From contig NZ_LXTW01000032.1 of NCBI RefSeq assembly GCF_001679005.1, positions 496,001 through 560,000 on the forward strand: a DNA stretch of 64,000 nt, in the 5' to 3' direction. This stretch comes from Moraxella nonliquefaciens. Lineage in GTDB: Bacteria; Pseudomonadota; Gammaproteobacteria; Pseudomonadales; Moraxellaceae. Of the stretch, positions 42,778 to 52,459 are shown piece by piece; the stretch's first letter is position 1, and every line of letters begins with the position of its first letter. A program made the translations under genes and the position numbers. The notes beneath the pieces are model-generated. The model made no database searches. It was given only the letters and a program-made list of their open reading frames with translations, and was not told where the DNA came from.

Positions 42778-44544
42778 ATGAGTAAATTATCCTTAATCGT
42801 TGATTTACGTTGGTGCTTGGATGAGTTATTAAAGGAAGGTCGCATTGACCAAAAATCATACAATCTTGTCATCACCAGTCGTAATGACCCCACCCTACAC
42901 CCCATCCAAAATATCGCCCGTTTTAACCTGACAAGCTTGTTAGACCGTCAGATCCTAACTTTGGATAAGCTCAATGCGTGGTTGGCAAACAAAGCGGGTA
43001 TGGACGTGGTGAGAATTGACCCCCTAAAAGTAGACGTGCCAAGTATTACAGATGTCATGTCCTTTGAATACGCCAAAAATCAGCACATTCTGCCCGTTGC
43101 CATAACAGACACCAATGTGGTTATTGGAACTGACCAACCTTTTTATCATGATTGGCATGCCAATATCAGTCACATCGTCCGCCCCAAAACCATAAAAACT
43201 GTCTATCTCTCACCTGAGCAGATAAATCGCTATCGTGCCGAATTTTATCAAGTAACAAAAGCTATCGCAGGGGCAGACATCGCCCAAAAAAGAGCAAGTG
43301 CGGACGTTACCAATGTAGAGGCCTTGTTGCAACTTGGCGATAATAGCAACCCCGATGCCAACGACCAACATATTGTCAAAGTCGTGGATTGGTTGCTACA
43401 ATACGCCTTTGAACAGCAGGCCAGTGACATTCATTTAGAGCCACGCCGTGAGATGGGCAAGGTGCGATTTAGGATTGATGGGGTGTTACATACCGTGTAT
43501 GAGATGCCTGTTGCAATTTTAACTGCTGTTACTGCCCGTATCAAGATTTTGGGGCGATTAAATGTTGCTGAAAAACGCAAACCTCAAGACGGACGACTAA
43601 AAACTCGCACCCCAAAAGGGTTAGAAACCGAACTGCGTTTATCTACCCTACCTACCGCTTTTGGCGAAAAACTCGTCATGCGTGTGTTTGACCCTGAGGT
43701 ATTGGTACGCACCTTTAAAGAACTTGGTCTAACTGGCAGACAGCTAGAAACATGGCACACGCTTACCAATCATTCTCATGGTATTATTTTGGTAACAGGC
43801 CCAACAGGAAGCGGTAAAACCACCACTTTATATAGCACATTAAAGCAACTTGCCACAGAACAAGTCAACGTCTGTACCATTGAGGACCCTATTGAGATGA
43901 TTGAACCATCTTTTAACCAAATGCAGATTAATGCGGCGATTGATTTGCATTTTGCAGATGGCATCCGCTCACTCATGCGACAAGACCCTGATATCATCAT
44001 GGTAGGAGAGATCCGAGATAACGAGACGGCGGACATGGCAGTGCAGGCAAGTCTTACGGGGCATTTGGTGCTGTCCACCTTACACACCAATGACGCACCC
44101 AGTGCCTTAACACGACTGCATGATTTGGGTGTTCAACCATTTTTGACATCAGCAACCATTTTGGGGATTGTCGCCCAACGACTGGTGCGAACACTTTGCC
44201 CTCATTGTAAATCCGCCCAAAAAATAGAAGAGAACTCACCCTTAGCCGATGAATGGCGTGGGCTTGTTGCCCCATGGCGGGCACCTGTACCATCCAAAAT
44301 TTATGTGCCTGTGGGCTGCGATAAATGCCGAAATACAGGTTATAAAGGGCGAATTGGGTTGTATGAGATTCTACCTTTATCCAATGCACTCAAAAAACTT
44401 ATCGCCAAAGATGCAAGCCTTGATGATTTAAAACGCCAAGCACACTCTGAGGGCGTACTGCCCTTACGCATAGAGGGGGCAAAACGTGTGGCAGAGGGTG
44501 TAACCACGCTTGAAGAAGTGTTAAGAGTTGTGCCGTTAAATTGA
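42778..44544 (+). CDS. GspE/PulE/PilB family secretion or pilus ATPase
   Basis: A hexameric traffic ATPase of 588 residues that powers type IV pilus assembly or type II secretion. I start at the ATG at 42778 because the longer frame (42658) begins inside a terminator hairpin. The order is an N-terminal MshEN-type domain, Walker A GPTGSGKTTTLY, the Asp box, Walker B DPDIIMVGEIRDNET, the His box STLHTNDAPSALTRL, and a zinc-binding CPHC and CDKC pair. No pilC, pilD or gsp neighbours are present, so PilB or GspE cannot be told apart here. The gene is single, ending in a terminator shared with the next gene. Confidence 0.9.
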   Translation: MSKLSLIVDLRWCLDELLKEGRIDQKSYNLVITSRNDPTLHPIQNIARFNLTSLLDRQILTLDKLNAWLANKAGMDVVRIDPLKVDVPSITDVMSFEYAKNQHILPVAITDTNVVIGTDQPFYHDWHANISHIVRPKTIKTVYLSPEQINRYRAEFYQVTKAIAGADIAQKRASADVTNVEALLQLGDNSNPDANDQHIVKVVDWLLQYAFEQQASDIHLEPRREMGKVRFRIDGVLHTVYEMPVAILTAVTARIKILGRLNVAEKRKPQDGRLKTRTPKGLETELRLSTLPTAFGEKLVMRVFDPEVLVRTFKELGLTGRQLETWHTLTNHSHGIILVTGPTGSGKTTTLYSTLKQLATEQVNVCTIEDPIEMIEPSFNQMQINAAIDLHFADGIRSLMRQDPDIIMVGEIRDNETADMAVQASLTGHLVLSTLHTNDAPSALTRLHDLGVQPFLTSATILGIVAQRLVRTLCPHCKSAQKIEENSPLADEWRGLVAPWRAPVPSKIYVPVGCDKCRNTGYKGRIGLYEILPLSNALKKLIAKDASLDDLKRQAHSEGVLPLRIEGAKRVAEGVTTLEEVLRVVPLN

Positions 44545-44591
44545 CCGACAAATTATCCATAATTTTGATAATATTTAATCAAGACCAAAAC

Positions 44592-44621
44592 AAAACCCCA
44601 AAGTCCTGCTTTGGGGTTTTT
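44592..44621. terminator. terminator between the ATPase and outer-membrane protein genes
   Basis: AAAACCCCAAAG pairs with CTTTGGGGTTTT around a short loop, with A- and T-runs on both sides. It can serve both convergent genes. Confidence 0.92.
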
Positions 44622-44637
44622 AAGTTAGGTGCTTAGA

Positions 44638-45420
44638 TTAGAAGCGATATGTTGCGCCAACTTTAACGATGGGATACCAGGTAGGGTTATTATCTCTGAT
44701 GGTTTTTTCTAGGTCAGCTTTGAACTCAACATCACTTTGATTTGGAACAGTAGCGTTATCCAAATTCACCTCGGTTTTCCATTTACCAGTATAGGCAGCA
44801 CCCACCTCACCAAAGAAACCTAAGCGACTGTTGCTGTTAATATTTGGCTTAACGCCCAAAGTTAAGTAAGGGGCTAGGGTGTTACCAGACTTTGCCTTAA
44901 CGTTAATGTTACCATTAACTTGGTATTCTTTGTTATCAATCTTAATGGTCGCTTTGCCCTCTTGGGAGGTTAGGGTGGCATTAAGCTTGTTGTCTTGCAC
45001 AATGACACCAGTACCCACGGTCAAGCGGTTTTTCCAAGGACGTAGATTAACACCAAGATAAGGGTTGCTATAATCACCATCAAGTTTTAGTTTACCTTGA
45101 TAATTTTCCCAATCATTACCCAACACTTTTTTCCAGTTGATGATAGAGTCGCTACCACCAATGTTGTTCTCCACATTAAAACTGCCACCGTTCCAACCAG
45201 CAACCACCTCGGTTGATTCGTTGGCTGACCATGCAATGCTCGCTCCATAGCCCAATGTGCCAATTTCGGCGTTGATGGCACCTGGTGTGGTCAGTGTGGT
45301 AAATACAGTTTTACCACTGTCTACAATGGTATGACCTGCATTGGTTACGACATTTGCCATGGCAGTACCAGAAAATGCTACCGCGGTGGTTAGCACTGCT
45401 AATTTAAAAGTGTTCATCAT
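44638..45420 (-). CDS. outer-membrane beta-barrel protein
   Basis: A 260-residue protein with a signal peptide (MMNTFKLAVLTTAVAFSGTAMA, cut before NVVT). The rest alternates polar and hydrophobic residues in beta strands, with paired strands such as NPYLGVNLRPWKNRLTVGTG, LAPYLTLGVKPN and RLGFFGEVGAAYTGKW. It ends in YRF, the terminal aromatic signal for barrel insertion. TTTGGAGAA precedes two adjacent ATG codons; the second (45417) is better spaced. The family is not recognised beyond a small OmpW/OmpX-like barrel. Upstream DNA is AT-rich and likely carries its promoter. Confidence 0.75.
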   Translation of the reverse strand: MMNTFKLAVLTTAVAFSGTAMANVVTNAGHTIVDSGKTVFTTLTTPGAINAEIGTLGYGASIAWSANESTEVVAGWNGGSFNVENNIGGSDSIINWKKVLGNDWENYQGKLKLDGDYSNPYLGVNLRPWKNRLTVGTGVIVQDNKLNATLTSQEGKATIKIDNKEYQVNGNINVKAKSGNTLAPYLTLGVKPNINSNSRLGFFGEVGAAYTGKWKTEVNLDNATVPNQSDVEFKADLEKTIRDNNPTWYPIVKVGATYRF

Positions 45421-45659
45421 TTCTCCAAATAAGTAATATAAAAATATATAAACACATATAAACTAAATATTAATTTATATGCTTTTATTTTAATATTAAA
45501 AAGCCATAAAATCAATAGTCAATTCAAAGGGATTTGTGATATTTTAATAAATTTCATGTTTTATTATGTAAACGTGCAAATTCAAAATCATGATATGCAA
45601 TATTCAATACAAACCCAATATAAAAACTCAATAAATATTTGGCTTTATTTTAAGTATGC

Positions 45660-46385
45660 CTATCTACCTTTGATGGGCAGATGAATCCCCTCTCGCCCAT
45701 GCAACACACAAACGGCATGAACTTTGGCAGTAGCATGCTCTGACCAAATGGCATTTGCCATGGCAAGCAGTGTTGAGCCTGTGGTTACAACATCATCAAC
45801 CAGTATCGCATGGCGGGTAGGTAGCGTACCGGTAAGATAAAAATCATGCTTCACATTTTGCAAACGCTCACCACGACTAAGACCACGCTGATGAATGGCA
45901 TTATCCAAGCGAGAGATGCCCTGCCATATCGGTATTTGCCATAAAAAGGACAAAAATCTCGTCAAAATCAGCACAGGATAAAAACCTCGCTCTACCAAAC
46001 GAGAGTCTGTTGTCGGTGTTGGAATCAGTACAGCATTATCGGCGTTGATGCCTTGGGGTCGCCTGACATATTTCATCAGATGATACAAAACCATAAGTGA
46101 TGATACATTCGCTTTATCCTTAAAGACCGTCATGACCCGCTTTAATGGCACCTCATAATAAGCAGCTGCATACAAAGGCATCTCCTGCTTATCATCACGT
46201 ATGGCAAATATTGGCAATCTATCCGCCCATTGTGCATGGCAATAAATACAAAGTAATGGCGTACGATAAAAAGGGGCATGGTAAAATGGGGCATGCTGGG
46301 TTGCATGTTCCATCTTTAAATCAGCTCTGACATCTATCGCTTGTCCACATAACTGACAACACTCATGTATGTATGAAGCAAGCAT
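45660..46385 (-). CDS. comF: ComF family amidophosphoribosyltransferase-like protein
   Basis: A ComF/GntX homologue; ComF proteins are needed for natural transformation in several bacteria, by handling incoming single-stranded DNA. The N-terminus has a zinc-finger-like set of cysteines (CCQLCGQ, later LCIYCHAQW), followed by a phosphoribosyltransferase domain with the PRPP loop HAILVDDVVTTGSTLLAMA. I start at the ATG at 46385 (241 residues); a TTG at 46418 would add 11 residues and sits three bases after pldA. Its presence fits a naturally competent genus. Confidence 0.88.
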   Translation of the reverse strand: MLASYIHECCQLCGQAIDVRADLKMEHATQHAPFYHAPFYRTPLLCIYCHAQWADRLPIFAIRDDKQEMPLYAAAYYEVPLKRVMTVFKDKANVSSLMVLYHLMKYVRRPQGINADNAVLIPTPTTDSRLVERGFYPVLILTRFLSFLWQIPIWQGISRLDNAIHQRGLSRGERLQNVKHDFYLTGTLPTRHAILVDDVVTTGSTLLAMANAIWSEHATAKVHAVCVLHGREGIHLPIKGR

Positions 46386-46421
46386 GGCAAGGGCATATGG
46401 GGGCAGACGAGCAGGCAAGGA

Positions 46422-47696
46422 TTATAACCCCATCCAATCATTTAACATCACGCCCACACCCACGGTTGTAGACTCATGATTATAATCAATGATGGATGAG
46501 CCATAGCCATGAAACAGCTGAACATAACCACTTACGCCTTTGCCGATGGGGCGAACATAGTCAAGTTGAATCGCTCCTTTGCTGTTCTTAGGATTATAAC
46601 GCAAAGTGCCTGATACGTTATTACCCTTATCAAACTGATACATAAAACGCACATCACCATAACCATAATAATCCATGATATCAGGATTATCGTTGGGCTT
46701 GGAGCCATTGTCCTTTTTTAAGATACGCCCCCACACACGTGGCATGACCGTAAACTTACCCCACTCTGCTCCTGCCATGGCATAGGCACGATTCCACGAA
46801 CGTGACAGCGGGTCATCCTCACCATTTGAGTGATGCACCACACCTGCACCCAACATACGCAACCTGCCACCAAAGGGCAACTGTGCTGCCACAGGCTGAG
46901 TGATGAATAACTCTGGCTCATAATCATGAGCCCTAAATGGACGTGAATTATCTTCGTTATACACCTGCCAGTGCGACTGCTGGGTATAACCAAACCACAT
47001 GTCTGCGTTGCTGTCAAATAAGTCCTCAGCAACTTTGGATTTAAAAGACACCTGAAATTTTAACTCAGTACTGCGATGCTCGTTTTGGGTATAATTTTGG
47101 GTCTTTTGGGTTGGTGTGCCAACCGAGCGGTTGGGCTTGGTATTAACAAAGATTGGCAAGATATACATGGGGTTGTAGGGGCGAGCTCTCCACAGTCCGC
47201 CGCTGTTTTTGTCTAAATCATAAGCCAGACTCATCGGAGTGTATCTACCACCATCCACACTACCAAAGCCGCTGGCACTGATGTTAGGACTCATATCATC
47301 ACTCATCTCATTCATGTCATCGTCTGTTAAAGTCATATCAATGGCCGATGGATACTTGACAGGCTCAATAAAGGCAATTTGTGGACTGCCTTTTATAAGA
47401 TGTCCAAATGTCTGTTTTAAATCAAGGGGACGTTTTTCATGAAGCACGCTTGGCACCCTACCTAGGGCAATGCTATCAAAACATGCCAAACGCTCACCAT
47501 CATTTAACACAGACGCACAATCAAAAAACAGCCGTTCATCGTATATGGGGCTTGCAATGTCAAGCTCACTTATCTGCACACGCTCATCAGAGATGGGTAG
47601 TATCATCTCTTCTGCCCATGCCTGCCCACTCATGACACCCAAACATGGTAACAAGAATGACACAGCAAGGCTCAATCGCTTTGGAATAAAATTCAT
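46422..47696 (-). CDS. pldA: outer-membrane phospholipase A
   Basis: A dimeric, calcium-dependent outer-membrane enzyme that hydrolyses phospholipids in the outer leaflet. The ATG at 47696 gives a signal peptide ending AQAWA-like (QAWA before EE), 424 residues; a frame opens upstream at 47738. Beta-barrel blocks match PldA: TQQSHWQVYNEDNSRPFRAHDYEP and VVHHSNGEDDPLSRSWNRAY, which contain the His-Ser catalytic residues (HHSNG) and the active-site Asn region. It is longer than E. coli PldA (289) because of about 130 extra residues after the signal peptide. The comF gene follows after a few bases. Confidence 0.92.
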   Translation of the reverse strand: MNFIPKRLSLAVSFLLPCLGVMSGQAWAEEMILPISDERVQISELDIASPIYDERLFFDCASVLNDGERLACFDSIALGRVPSVLHEKRPLDLKQTFGHLIKGSPQIAFIEPVKYPSAIDMTLTDDDMNEMSDDMSPNISASGFGSVDGGRYTPMSLAYDLDKNSGGLWRARPYNPMYILPIFVNTKPNRSVGTPTQKTQNYTQNEHRSTELKFQVSFKSKVAEDLFDSNADMWFGYTQQSHWQVYNEDNSRPFRAHDYEPELFITQPVAAQLPFGGRLRMLGAGVVHHSNGEDDPLSRSWNRAYAMAGAEWGKFTVMPRVWGRILKKDNGSKPNDNPDIMDYYGYGDVRFMYQFDKGNNVSGTLRYNPKNSKGAIQLDYVRPIGKGVSGYVQLFHGYGSSIIDYNHESTTVGVGVMLNDWMGL

Positions 47697-47874
47697 AAAT
47701 ATCTCACACAAGCACATAACGCAAATGATGTTAGCCACTCATCAAATAAGAGCGGTACATTGGGCATCATGTATCTAAATCTTATCTAATTTTATCAATC
47801 ATTATACACTAGAACAAACAGCATATTTTAACAAAAATCAAACATGCTTGTAAATTGTAAATCAAACAGTAATT

Positions 47875-47929
47875 AGGACGTGCCTACCTTTGGTATTTGT
47901 ATGAAAAACACAAAAGGCAGGCACACCCT
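47875..47929 (-). repeat. dispersed stem-loop repeat, copy B
   Basis: A near-palindrome with imperfect arms (GTGCCTACCTTTGGT and ACAAAAGGCAGGCAC). On the minus strand it lies just after the dsbD stop. Its minus strand shares CAAATAC and AAAGGTAG with copy A at 8916-8949. Confidence 0.55.
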
Positions 47930-47946
47930 AATTATTTAAAAAATCA

Positions 47947-50130
47947 TCAAAATTTTGCCAATACAGTCTCAAAATCGGTACGCTTAACCTCACCGAGCAG
48001 CATGGTTTGTAATTGTCCTTGCTGATAAATGAGCAATGCAGGTGGCCCAAACAGTCCATAACGTGCCAATACGGCTCGGCTGTCGTCATTGGTCTCAGTG
48101 ATATCCAGTTTAACAACTTGATAATTTGACAGCACCTCGGGGCGGTTGGTAAACAGTGTGCGTTCCATGATGCGACATTCCACACACCAATCGGCGGTTA
48201 CATCCACCAGTACTTTTTCATGACTGGCGAGAATGGGGTCAAGTTCATCCAGACTGCTTATCTTAATATCTGCCCTAGCATCTGCGATGGTCGCTGTCGC
48301 TGTTGTCCCAAGTTTGCTCAAAGGTCGCCATGGGTCATTTGCCCCCATGCTTGCTCCCACCACAAGGCACGCCATCCAAACAACCCCTACCAAGGCAAAG
48401 GCATGGGATGCCATATTTTTTATTCTAAACAGCCATACCGCCGTCATCGCAAACCACACCGCCCAAATGACAAGCATGACAGGCGACAGCAGCAGTCGCT
48501 CCAACAAAGACAGCGATACCGCCAGTAATAATAATCCACAAAATTCCTTGACACGGTTCATCCACTCGCCTGCTTTTGGCATGAACTTACCTTGTGCCAA
48601 ACCGATGAACATGAGTGGCACAGACAGCCCCAACCCCAAAGAGAATAAAGCAATAAAACCAAAAGGCACACTACCGCTTACCGAAACCGCCGTCAAAGCT
48701 CCTGCCATGGGGGCAGACACGCAAGGCGATACCACCAACGCCGATAACGCCCCAGCAATAAAGCTACCACCGACACTGCCCAGTTTATCGTCAGCAGATT
48801 GAGACTTTCTGTGTAAAATGTTTTGCACCCCAGATGGCAATGTTATCTTAACAACATCAAACATATACAAGGCAAGCAAGGCAAAAATAATGGCAAATAT
48901 TCCCAACACATAAGGATTTTGTAACAGTCCAAGCACACCCAATGCCTGCCCAAACCACGCAATCAATCCCCCCAGTACGCCATAAGCGGTTGCTACGCCC
49001 AGCCCATAACTGCCCGACAAAACAAAACCTTTTAAAGCGGTGTTAGATTTGTTGTGCGTTACAATATTAGCAACAATCGGTATCATTGGATAGACACATG
49101 GTGTAAAGGATAACAACAATCCTGCCAAAAAGAGCAACAATACCGCCAAAGCAGGGTTTTTGTTAATACCAAAGGGGTCGCTTTGGCTGCTGAGCGCCTG
49201 ATGATTGGTGTCTAAGGTTGTCTTAGTTTGGGTATTGGTTGAGGTATTGGTTGAGAGATTGACCATACCATCAGAGGTATGACTGTCCAAACCCATATTT
49301 GGCTCACCCATGACCCCCCCTTGCTCATCATCAAGCACATGAGTTACCAATGGCGACGATGGGGTTGATGATGTTTGATCAAGCATGGCATTTTGGTTGG
49401 TGGATAAACTCACCTCATTTTGATTTGTCGCTGTCTGTCCAGATTGGGCAGGTGCTACATTTGGATTTCTTTTATCCAAAGCATGGTTTGAGTCATTATT
49501 TAAGCCAGACCCTGCGTCTTTGGGTGCACCTTTTCTAGATGGGCTTGTCTTATTTGCGCTCTGAGTGCCTGTGTCATTATTTTTTGATGAATCAGAACTG
49601 CCTGTCAGATTGATGGTGGTATTTAGCGTCTCAGGAGGATAGCATAGCCCCGCCTTGGCACAGCCCTGCCAGCGGATACTTATCGGAGCATTCGTATCAG
49701 CACTGGCGGTCAATTTAACAGTTGCCACCACGTCATCATCAAACACCGCTACCCGTCCAAACTCAGGGTCATCTATCATGGTGTGTGTTTTATTAAATGA
49801 CCATGTTCCCATGCTCACACCATCAGGTAGGGTCAGTTTGATTTTATCTTTATATACATAATGCCCAGGCGTTACGCCAAATGTGAGTGTGAGTAGGTTG
49901 CCTTGCTGATGGGCAGAGACGTTAAAAGCCTGATGAACAGGTAAAAATTTTGATTTGGGTTGCTGGGCGAATAAACTTGATACACTGCCATCGCTTTTGG
50001 CGGTATCAGCAGACAGTGCCATCGCTGGCAGGGGCAGAGTCAAAGACAAAGCAATCGCTAGGATGGAAAAACGGGGCGAACAGGTGAATTTTGACATATT
50101 TTTAGCCATGATGAAATGATAAAATGGCAT
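47947..50130 (-). CDS. dsbD: thiol:disulfide interchange protein DsbD
   Basis: It carries electrons from cytoplasmic thioredoxin to periplasmic DsbC and DsbG. Three parts: a signal peptide (ending PAMA), a periplasmic alpha domain with the redox pair in GCAKAGLCYPPET, the eight-segment membrane domain with SFTPCVYPMIP and SPCVSAPMAG, and a thioredoxin-like gamma domain with DWCVEC. The 727 residues exceed the usual 565 because a Ser/Asn/Thr/Gln-rich linker of about 130 residues joins the alpha and membrane domains. Starts at 50130, 50109 or 50097 are all possible; the shorter ones give a cleaner signal peptide. Confidence 0.94.
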   Translation of the reverse strand: MPFYHFIMAKNMSKFTCSPRFSILAIALSLTLPLPAMALSADTAKSDGSVSSLFAQQPKSKFLPVHQAFNVSAHQQGNLLTLTFGVTPGHYVYKDKIKLTLPDGVSMGTWSFNKTHTMIDDPEFGRVAVFDDDVVATVKLTASADTNAPISIRWQGCAKAGLCYPPETLNTTINLTGSSDSSKNNDTGTQSANKTSPSRKGAPKDAGSGLNNDSNHALDKRNPNVAPAQSGQTATNQNEVSLSTNQNAMLDQTSSTPSSPLVTHVLDDEQGGVMGEPNMGLDSHTSDGMVNLSTNTSTNTQTKTTLDTNHQALSSQSDPFGINKNPALAVLLLFLAGLLLSFTPCVYPMIPIVANIVTHNKSNTALKGFVLSGSYGLGVATAYGVLGGLIAWFGQALGVLGLLQNPYVLGIFAIIFALLALYMFDVVKITLPSGVQNILHRKSQSADDKLGSVGGSFIAGALSALVVSPCVSAPMAGALTAVSVSGSVPFGFIALFSLGLGLSVPLMFIGLAQGKFMPKAGEWMNRVKEFCGLLLLAVSLSLLERLLLSPVMLVIWAVWFAMTAVWLFRIKNMASHAFALVGVVWMACLVVGASMGANDPWRPLSKLGTTATATIADARADIKISSLDELDPILASHEKVLVDVTADWCVECRIMERTLFTNRPEVLSNYQVVKLDITETNDDSRAVLARYGLFGPPALLIYQQGQLQTMLLGEVKRTDFETVLAKF

Positions 50131-50139
50131 AAGCCACAG

Positions 50140-50173
50140 AAAAAACGGCTTATTATATCATAAGCCGTTTTTG
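50140..50173 (-). terminator. Rho-independent terminator after pgsA
   Basis: AAAAACGGCTTAT pairs with ATAAGCCGTTTTT around a six-base loop (13 pairs). It lies past the pgsA stop on the minus strand, before dsbD. Confidence 0.88.
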
Positions 50174-50228
50174 GCGATTATACGCAACTTACACATGATT
50201 GTGGATTTTTGTTAATTTTACTTCAAAT

Positions 50229-50876
50229 TTAATTTTGCTTTAAATAAGGCCATGCCGCCCTAAGATAAATCATCATTGACCATAAGGTTAATATCACCGC
50301 AACAACCATCAAGGCATAACCCAACATCTCCAAACTCTCCCAGTTAAGCAGCAACACAATAATGGCAATCATTTGAAATGTGGTTTTTAATTTACCCACA
50401 TATGAGACCGCCACACTGGTACGATTACCAAGCTCTGCCATCCACTCACGCAGTGCAGACACAGCAATTTCACGAGAGATGATGACAATGGCACTAATCG
50501 CCATCACGATGTTTGGATGCCACTGTACCAAAACAATCAGTGCTGCTGCCACCATCAATTTATCCGCCACAGGGTCTAAAAAGCGTCCAAATGCCGAACT
50601 CTGGTTCAATTTACGTGCCAAATAGCCATCAAGCCAATCGGTCAATGCCGCCAATATAAAAACAAATGTCAGCAAAAAATGACGGAGCATGTTATCGCTG
50701 TATTCTAGCATGCCAAGGCGGGCAATGGCGTTATCAGGAATGGCAGGCACACCAATGCCAAGTGCGGGGGGCATGTACGCAATCGCCACGAACAGCGGTA
50801 TCATGACAATGCGAGCAATGGTTAAGTTATTGGGTAGGGTAAAAATGCTAGTCTTATTAGGCTTATTGTTAGACAT
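50229..50876 (-). CDS. pgsA: CDP-diacylglycerol-glycerol-3-phosphate 3-phosphatidyltransferase
   Basis: It makes phosphatidylglycerolphosphate, the precursor of phosphatidylglycerol, in the inner membrane. The 215 residues include the CDP-alcohol phosphotransferase signature DG-x2-AR-x8-G-x3-D-x3-D near residues 85-110 (DWLDGYLAR then FGRFLDPVADK). Four or more hydrophobic segments are present. It lies upstream of dsbD with a terminator between and is divergent from the flavoprotein gene at 51007. Confidence 0.96.
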   Translation of the reverse strand: MSNNKPNKTSIFTLPNNLTIARIVMIPLFVAIAYMPPALGIGVPAIPDNAIARLGMLEYSDNMLRHFLLTFVFILAALTDWLDGYLARKLNQSSAFGRFLDPVADKLMVAAALIVLVQWHPNIVMAISAIVIISREIAVSALREWMAELGNRTSVAVSYVGKLKTTFQMIAIIVLLLNWESLEMLGYALMVVAVILTLWSMMIYLRAAWPYLKQN

Positions 50877-51006
50877 GGCAGATTAAAACATGAAAATTTG
50901 AGCCTATGATACCCTAAAATGGGGGGCTTTTGTGTAAAAATTTAAGATTTTTACACAGATTTTGGGTAAAATAAAACAATTTTCATATCTGGTTTTGTAT
51001 CGTCTT

Positions 51007-52236
51007 ATGAGTCATCTACTCCCATCATCACCCACACCCAGTACCCACTTTGATGCCATCATCATCGGAGCAGGAGCTTCGGGGCTTTTTTGTGCTTTTC
51101 ATCTTGCCCAGCGTGGCAAAAGTGTGCTGGTGCTTGACCATGCCAACAAAGCAGGTAAAAAAATTCTCATGTCAGGGGGCGGACGGTGCAATTTTATCAA
51201 CATGGACGTACGCCCTGAGCATTTTATCAGTCACAACCCACATTTTGTGCGTTCAGCATTAGCAAAATTCACACCCCATCATTTTATGAATTATATTTAT
51301 AAACACGGCATTGGCTTTCATGAAAAATCACATGGACAGCTGTTTTGTGATGAATCATCCAAAGATATTCTAAACATGTTACTAAACGAGTGTCGCCATC
51401 ATGGCGTTACCATTTGGCTAAATACAAAAATTAACACCATCAACAAAAATAATGAATTCATCCTAAGCACACACAAAGACAGCCGTGAGCACATCTTATC
51501 TGCTCGCTCACTCATCATCGCCACAGGTGGCTTATCCATTCCCACACTTGGAGCAAGTGGTTTTGGTTATGAGGTGGCAACTCAGTTTGGGCATCATATA
51601 CTACCAACATCAGCAGGGCTTGTACCATTTACCTTTACCGACCATGTCGGACACATGGCAAAAGCATTAAGTGGCATTAGCACGGATGTCATCGCTTTTA
51701 ATGATAAAGCCCAATTTGCCCTACCGCTTCTATTTACCCATCGGGGTCTGTCTGGCCCTGCCATGCTCCAACTGTCCAATTATTGGCAATTAGGTGAACA
51801 CATTCACATTAACCTACTACCACACACAGATGCAGGCAAATTATTAATCAAACACAAAAACGCACACCCCAAACAATACATTCGCACCGCCTTAGCACCA
51901 TATTTTGCCAAAAAATTATTATTGGCGTTGGAGAGCAACTTTTGGCATACTTACAAAGACAGCGAACTTGGCAATATCAAAGACAAAGAACTCATCACCC
52001 TTGGTGATACCTTAAATGACTGGCAAATCAAGCCATCAGGCACCGAAGGCTACCGAGTGGCAGAGGTAACTTGTGGCGGTGTGGATACTTGTGAAGTATC
52101 TGGCAAAACCTTTGAAAGTAAGCTGTGCGGCGGATTGTACTTTATCGGCGAGGTACTAGATGTTACAGGTTGGCTTGGCGGTTATAATTTTCACTGGGCA
52201 TGGGCAAGTGGTTTTGCTTGTGCAATGGCGGTATAA
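51007..52236 (+). CDS. HI0933/BaiN-type FAD-dependent oxidoreductase
   Basis: A 409-residue flavoprotein of the HI0933 (YhiN/BaiN) family. The N-terminal Rossmann motif FDAIIIGAGASGLFCAFHL binds FAD; GKKILMSGGGRCNFIN is the family-specific block. Near the end, EVTCGGVDTCEV, CGGLYFIGEVLDVTGWLGGYNFHWAWASG match the FAD-binding C-terminus. The frame is open from a TTG at 50962, but the ATG at 51007 is preferred. The substrate is not known for most members. Confidence 0.93.
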   Translation: MSHLLPSSPTPSTHFDAIIIGAGASGLFCAFHLAQRGKSVLVLDHANKAGKKILMSGGGRCNFINMDVRPEHFISHNPHFVRSALAKFTPHHFMNYIYKHGIGFHEKSHGQLFCDESSKDILNMLLNECRHHGVTIWLNTKINTINKNNEFILSTHKDSREHILSARSLIIATGGLSIPTLGASGFGYEVATQFGHHILPTSAGLVPFTFTDHVGHMAKALSGISTDVIAFNDKAQFALPLLFTHRGLSGPAMLQLSNYWQLGEHIHINLLPHTDAGKLLIKHKNAHPKQYIRTALAPYFAKKLLLALESNFWHTYKDSELGNIKDKELITLGDTLNDWQIKPSGTEGYRVAEVTCGGVDTCEVSGKTFESKLCGGLYFIGEVLDVTGWLGGYNFHWAWASGFACAMAV

Positions 52237-52459
52237 AACCTAACAGATTTTTTGCCATTTTTACACAAAAATGACTTGATAAAATACGCAATCTTTTTTA
52301 AAATGCCTTAAAAATACCTTAAAAGCAATCATTGCCTTGGTTTTTAAAAAGCCAATGACAAAAATGCAAAATCAAATACATATTGATTTTAGGAAAATAT
52401 AAAGCGGATTTAATTTTTAAATAGTTTTTAATAATCTGCCCAAACAAATAGGACGACCC

